This document shows positions 60,613 to 64,000 of a stretch of 64,000 nucleotides of DNA, piece after piece. A program made the position numbers and the translations under genes. The notes beneath the pieces are model-generated. The model worked only from the letters and a program-made list of their open reading frames with translations. It was not told the origin of the DNA and made no database searches. Numbering within the stretch: the first letter of the stretch is position 1; the number at the start of each line of letters is the position of its first letter. Source of the stretch: Corynebacterium sp. KPL1814 (GTDB taxonomy: Bacteria > Actinomycetota > Actinomycetes > Mycobacteriales > Mycobacteriaceae); assembly GCF_000478175.1 (NCBI RefSeq), contig NZ_KI515776.1:267451-331450 (forward strand), read 5' to 3'.

Positions 60613-63600
60613 GTGGCAGAAGCGGCCGAGCCGGGCAAAACTTTAGTGATTGTGGAGTCGGCGACTAAGGCGAAGAAGATCCAGCCGTACCTGGGAGATA
60701 ACTACATCGTGGAGGCCTCCGTGGGGCATATCCGCGATCTCCCGCGGGGCGCTGCCGACGTGCCGGCGAAGTTCAAGAAAGAATCTTGGGCCCGCTTGGG
60801 TGTTAACCCGGAAGATGACTTCGCCCCGCTTTACGTCGTCAGCCCGGATAAAAAGAAAAAGGTCGCTGACCTCAAATCCAAGCTGAAGCAGTGCGATAAC
60901 CTCTTGCTGGCAACAGACCCGGACCGCGAGGGCGAGGCCATTGCTTGGCACCTATTGGAGGTTTTAAAGCCCAAGGTGCCGGTGCGCCGCATGGTCTTTA
61001 ATGAGATCACCAAGTCCGCCATCCTGGAGGCGGCGGAAAACACCCGCGACTTGGACTATGACCTTATCGATGCCCAAGAAACCCGTCGCATCCTCGACCG
61101 CCTCTACGGCTACGAAGTCTCCCCGGTGTTGTGGAAGAAGGTTATGCCGCGGCTTTCGGCCGGGCGCGTGCAGTCGGTGGCCACGCGGGTCATCGTCGAG
61201 CGCGAGCGCGAGCGCATGGCGTTTATCTCCGCCGATTACTGGGATTTGCTCGCCACCTTGGACGCGGGAGCTGGCAGTGGCGAGGGCCCGTCGGCCTTTG
61301 ACGCGCGCCTGACCGCGGTTAATGGCAAGCGCGTGGCTTTGGGCCGCGATTTCGATGATAGCGGAAATGTGAAAACCAAGGACGTCATCGTCATTACCCA
61401 GCCGCAGGCGGAGGCCTTGGAAAAGTCCCTGCAGGGCGCGGGCATGACAGTAGCCGGGGTGGAGCACAAGCCCTATACCCGCAAGCCTTATGCGCCGTTT
61501 ATGACCTCGACGCTGCAGCAGGAGGCGGGCCGGCGCCTGCACTTTACCTCGGAGCGCACGATGCGTATTGCGCAGCGCCTCTATGAAAACGGCCACATTA
61601 CGTATATGCGTACGGACTCCTCTTCGCTGTCCCAGCAGGGCTTGAACGCCGCGCGCAGCTCCGCGACCAGCATTTATGGCGAAGAATACGTCTCGGATTC
61701 CCCGCGCGTCTATGACCGCCGCGTGAAGAACTCGCAGGAGGCGCACGAGGCTATCCGCCCCGCCGGTGAGTCCTTTGCCACCCCGGGCCAGCTTTCTAGC
61801 CAGCTGGATGCGGAGGAATTTAAGCTCTATGACCTAATTTGGAAGCGCACCGTGGCCTCGCAGATGGCCGATGCCAAGGGCACTTCCATGAAGGTGGCGG
61901 TCGCTGGCACCGCGAACACGGATAACGGCACCTACGACGTCGAGTTCTCTGCAACCGGCCGCACCATTACCTTCCCGGGTTTCTTGAAGGCTTACGGCGC
62001 CGACGAGGATACGAGCAAGAAGAGCGACAACCGCCTGCCACACCTGGAGGAGGGCCGCGATCTTCAGGCCGAAGAGGTTTCGGCAGAAGGTCACTCCACC
62101 AACCCGCCGGCGCGCTATACAGAGGCCAGCCTGGTGAAAAAGATGGAAGATTTGGGCATCGGGCGCCCCTCGACGTATGCCTCCATCATCAAGACTATCC
62201 AGGACCGCGGCTACGTCGTCTCGCGCGGCAACGCCCTGGTGCCTTCGTGGGTGGCCTTCGCCGTGGTGGGCCTATTGGAGGAAAACTTCACCGAGTTAGT
62301 GGATTATGACTTCACCTCGTCCATGGAAGATGAGCTGGACTCGATTGCCACCGGCACGGAGGATGGCACGGACTGGCTCAACGGCTTTTACTTTGGCAAC
62401 GCTGAGGCCAACGAGCACAAGGCGGCCTCCATCGCGCGGCATGGTGGGCTGAAATCGCTTATCGATGTCAACCTCGAGGCCATCGATGCCCGCAAGGTCA
62501 ACTCGCTGAAGCTCTATACCGATTCTGAGGGCCGCGAGGTCTTCGTGCGCGTCGGCCGCTACGGGCCTTATATCGAGCGCGCGATCGGCACCAATGAGGA
62601 CGGCAGCGTGGAATACCAGCGCGCCAACCTCTCAGAAACCGTGACCCCAGATGGGCTGAATGAACAGCTGGCGGAAAAGCTCTTCGCCACCTCGCAGGGC
62701 GGGCGTAAGCTGGGCGAAAACCCTGAAAACGGCCGCATGGTGGTGGCTAAGGAAGGCCGGTTTGGTCCCTATGTCACCGAGGTCGTGCGCGATGATGAGC
62801 GGGAAAAGGCCGAGGCGGAGGCCTTGGAGATCGTCGCCAAGGAGCGCGCAGAAGAGGATAAGCAGCGCGCCGAGGAAGGCAAGCGCGCCAAGAATTGGGA
62901 GACCAAGACGGCCGCGAAGCAGAAGGAAAAGCGCATCAATGACTACATTGATGAGAAGCTGAAACCGGGCACGGCCTCGCTCTTTAGCTCGATGGAGCCG
63001 CTGACCGTCACGCTGGAACAGGCCCTAGAGCTGCTATCCCTGCCGCGCGAGGTGGGCGTGGACGACGGGGAGATGATCACCGCCCAAAACGGCCGTTACG
63101 GCCCATACCTGAAGAAGGGCACGGATTCGCGCTCGCTGGCTAAGGAAGAGCAGATCTTTAGCATCACCCTGGATGAGGCGCGCCGCATCTATGCAGAGCC
63201 GAAGCGTCGAGGCCGCGCAGCCGCACAGCCGCCGCTGAAGCAGCTCGGCGATAATGACGTTTCGGGCAAGCCTATGACCGTTAAGGATGGCCGCTTCGGC
63301 CCGTACGTCACGGACGGCACCACCAATGCGTCCCTGCGCCGCGGCGACGATCCGGAGCAGCTTACCGATGCCCGCGCCAACGAGCTCCTCTCCGAGCGCC
63401 GCGCCAAAGAGGCCTCTGGGGAGACGAAGAAGAAGTCCACGAAGAAGTCTTCTAAGAAGAGCACAAAGAAGTCGACCAAGAAATCGACGAAGAAGGCAAC
63501 CAAGAAGTCCAGCAAGAAGGCCACTAAGAAGGGCACGAAGAAGGCGGCTAAGAAATCTAGCTCGAAGCCTTCGCCCGGCACGAAGAACGTGGTTAAGGCC

Positions 63601-63618
63601 GGCTCGCGGAAGAAATAA
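60613..63618 (+). CDS. topA: DNA topoisomerase I
   Basis: 1001 residues. The TOPRIM domain (LVIVESATKAKKIQPYLG; ATDPDREGEAIAWHLLE) is followed by the type IA core with the catalytic Tyr in GHITYMRTDSSSLS and GIGRPSTYASI. The C-terminal part has several repeated 'GRFGPYV' units (GRYGPYIERA, GRFGPYVTEV, GRYGPYLKKG, GRFGPYVTDG) in place of zinc fingers, as in mycobacteria. It ends in a Lys-rich tail of KKSTKK-type repeats that binds DNA. It relaxes negative supercoils. GTG start. The 245-bp gap upstream holds a GGGGGTGC/GCGCCCCC hairpin. Confidence 0.97.
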   Translation: MAEAAEPGKTLVIVESATKAKKIQPYLGDNYIVEASVGHIRDLPRGAADVPAKFKKESWARLGVNPEDDFAPLYVVSPDKKKKVADLKSKLKQCDNLLLATDPDREGEAIAWHLLEVLKPKVPVRRMVFNEITKSAILEAAENTRDLDYDLIDAQETRRILDRLYGYEVSPVLWKKVMPRLSAGRVQSVATRVIVERERERMAFISADYWDLLATLDAGAGSGEGPSAFDARLTAVNGKRVALGRDFDDSGNVKTKDVIVITQPQAEALEKSLQGAGMTVAGVEHKPYTRKPYAPFMTSTLQQEAGRRLHFTSERTMRIAQRLYENGHITYMRTDSSSLSQQGLNAARSSATSIYGEEYVSDSPRVYDRRVKNSQEAHEAIRPAGESFATPGQLSSQLDAEEFKLYDLIWKRTVASQMADAKGTSMKVAVAGTANTDNGTYDVEFSATGRTITFPGFLKAYGADEDTSKKSDNRLPHLEEGRDLQAEEVSAEGHSTNPPARYTEASLVKKMEDLGIGRPSTYASIIKTIQDRGYVVSRGNALVPSWVAFAVVGLLEENFTELVDYDFTSSMEDELDSIATGTEDGTDWLNGFYFGNAEANEHKAASIARHGGLKSLIDVNLEAIDARKVNSLKLYTDSEGREVFVRVGRYGPYIERAIGTNEDGSVEYQRANLSETVTPDGLNEQLAEKLFATSQGGRKLGENPENGRMVVAKEGRFGPYVTEVVRDDEREKAEAEALEIVAKERAEEDKQRAEEGKRAKNWETKTAAKQKEKRINDYIDEKLKPGTASLFSSMEPLTVTLEQALELLSLPREVGVDDGEMITAQNGRYGPYLKKGTDSRSLAKEEQIFSITLDEARRIYAEPKRRGRAAAQPPLKQLGDNDVSGKPMTVKDGRFGPYVTDGTTNASLRRGDDPEQLTDARANELLSERRAKEASGETKKKSTKKSSKKSTKKSTKKSTKKATKKSSKKATKKGTKKAAKKSSSKPSPGTKNVVKAGSRKK

Positions 63619-63644
63619 GCGCAGAAATAAGTAAGGTGGCGGGC

Positions 63645-64000
63645 ATGAATGATTTTCTTGCCCGCACCGAGGAAGGCACCGCGGCCTTGACCCGCGCGGT
63701 GTCTGAAACTTTTGCTGATGTCACCGACCCAGCCCGGCGCACGCCGCGGGGCTGGCGGCGCTTCGCGTACCTAGCGCTAGGCGAGTCTACGGTATGGTCC
63801 CGTCTCTTTGGCTGGAAGAAGGCACACGCCGTAACGAGCACGCCGCTTTTGCCGCTATTGGCAGCGGAGGCGCAGGACCCCACCCTGAGCCCCGCCTTGT
63901 TGGCCGGCGCGGTGGGCCAGGTGGAAAAGACGCGCCGCTTGCACCGCCCCTCCCTCCTTGGTGTGGCCGGCGTAACCGCTAGCCACGCGGCGTATTCGTG
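63645..64000 (+). CDS. N-terminal part of a membrane protein, possibly lysoplasmalogenase (YhhN) like; runs off the window
   Basis: ATG at 63645 opens a frame without stops to the window end (118 codons seen). After a polar lead of ~35 residues, RRFAYLALGESTVWSRLFGW, STPLLPLLAAEAQD and LLGVAGVTASHAAYS resemble the first helices of YhhN-type proteins (small-molecule/lysoplasmalogen hydrolases). The match is by pattern only. It lies 26 bp after topA and may be read from the same mRNA. No good RBS except AAGGTGG. Confidence 0.5.
   Translation, partial: MNDFLARTEEGTAALTRAVSETFADVTDPARRTPRGWRRFAYLALGESTVWSRLFGWKKAHAVTSTPLLPLLAAEAQDPTLSPALLAGAVGQVEKTRRLHRPSLLGVAGVTASHAAYS

Overview
This window is a chromosomal segment of a moderately GC-rich Corynebacterium. 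The evidence is gene content and order: dnaX-ybaB-recR, gatD-murT, leuA, lysC-asd, sigC-katA, a class A PBP, whcA, glxR-nth, the Tad-like 'helicase/secretion' cluster, cspA and topA occur in the order familiar from the C. glutamicum core genome. DtxR-, GlxR- and WhiB-type regulation and frequent leaderless starts fit the same genus. The species cannot be fixed from sequence alone.

Layout. 1-2.0 kb: iron/heme acquisition (C-terminus of one heme-transport protein, hmuO, a second HtaA-domain protein), each later unit preceded by a DtxR-like operator. 2.2-9.9 kb: an MMPL exporter overlapping tgt, then yhhQ and gluQ-RS (a compact queuosine salvage and modification set), a CPA1 Na+/H+ antiporter and two small unknown genes. 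9.9-12 kb: a cytochrome b561-molybdopterin oxidoreductase fusion, tRNA-Ser(GGA) and the SRP RNA. 12-17.6 kb: aspartate aminotransferase, a SUFU-like protein, dnaX, ybaB and recR. 17.6-23.3 kb, minus strand: a 3'-frameshifted HNH nuclease gene, gatD-murT (peptidoglycan glutamate amidation), a degenerate DnaQ/BRCT protein and a membrane-anchored unknown. 23.3-29.9 kb: leuA with a Leu-rich leader peptide, a GT-C transferase, a DMT permease and the lysC-asd operon. 29.9-36.1 kb: a YkvI-like permease, sigC/katA, a lipoprotein and a YhgE/Pip protein. 36.1-39.2 kb: an unassigned structured RNA with a terminator, cut off from a CitMHS citrate transporter gene by an intact IS1249-type element with an 8-bp target duplication. 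39.3-51 kb: tRNA-Pro, a phosphoesterase, yqeY, pbp1, whcA, small enzymes, glxR, a 29-residue membrane peptide, nth, a thioredoxin, a NUDIX CoA pyrophosphatase, a MarP-like protease, an alpha/beta-hydrolase and a holin-like protein. 51-59.3 kb: a Fic-like protein, 6C RNA, the Tad-like secretion/pilus genes and their companion helicase. 59.5-64 kb: cspA, dedA, topA and a truncated membrane protein gene.

The most unusual signal is not a gene. The 13-mer GGCATCGGCAAGC (either strand) occurs exactly eight times, with further single-mismatch copies, in coding and non-coding DNA and in several reading frames. That is far more often than chance predicts, and I know of no assigned role. Other leads are the IS-severed structured RNA, a Tgt lacking its three zinc cysteines, a MurT lacking its zinc ribbon, a DnaQ-like protein without catalytic acids, paired perfect DnaA boxes far from an obvious origin, and a leaderless leuL peptide.
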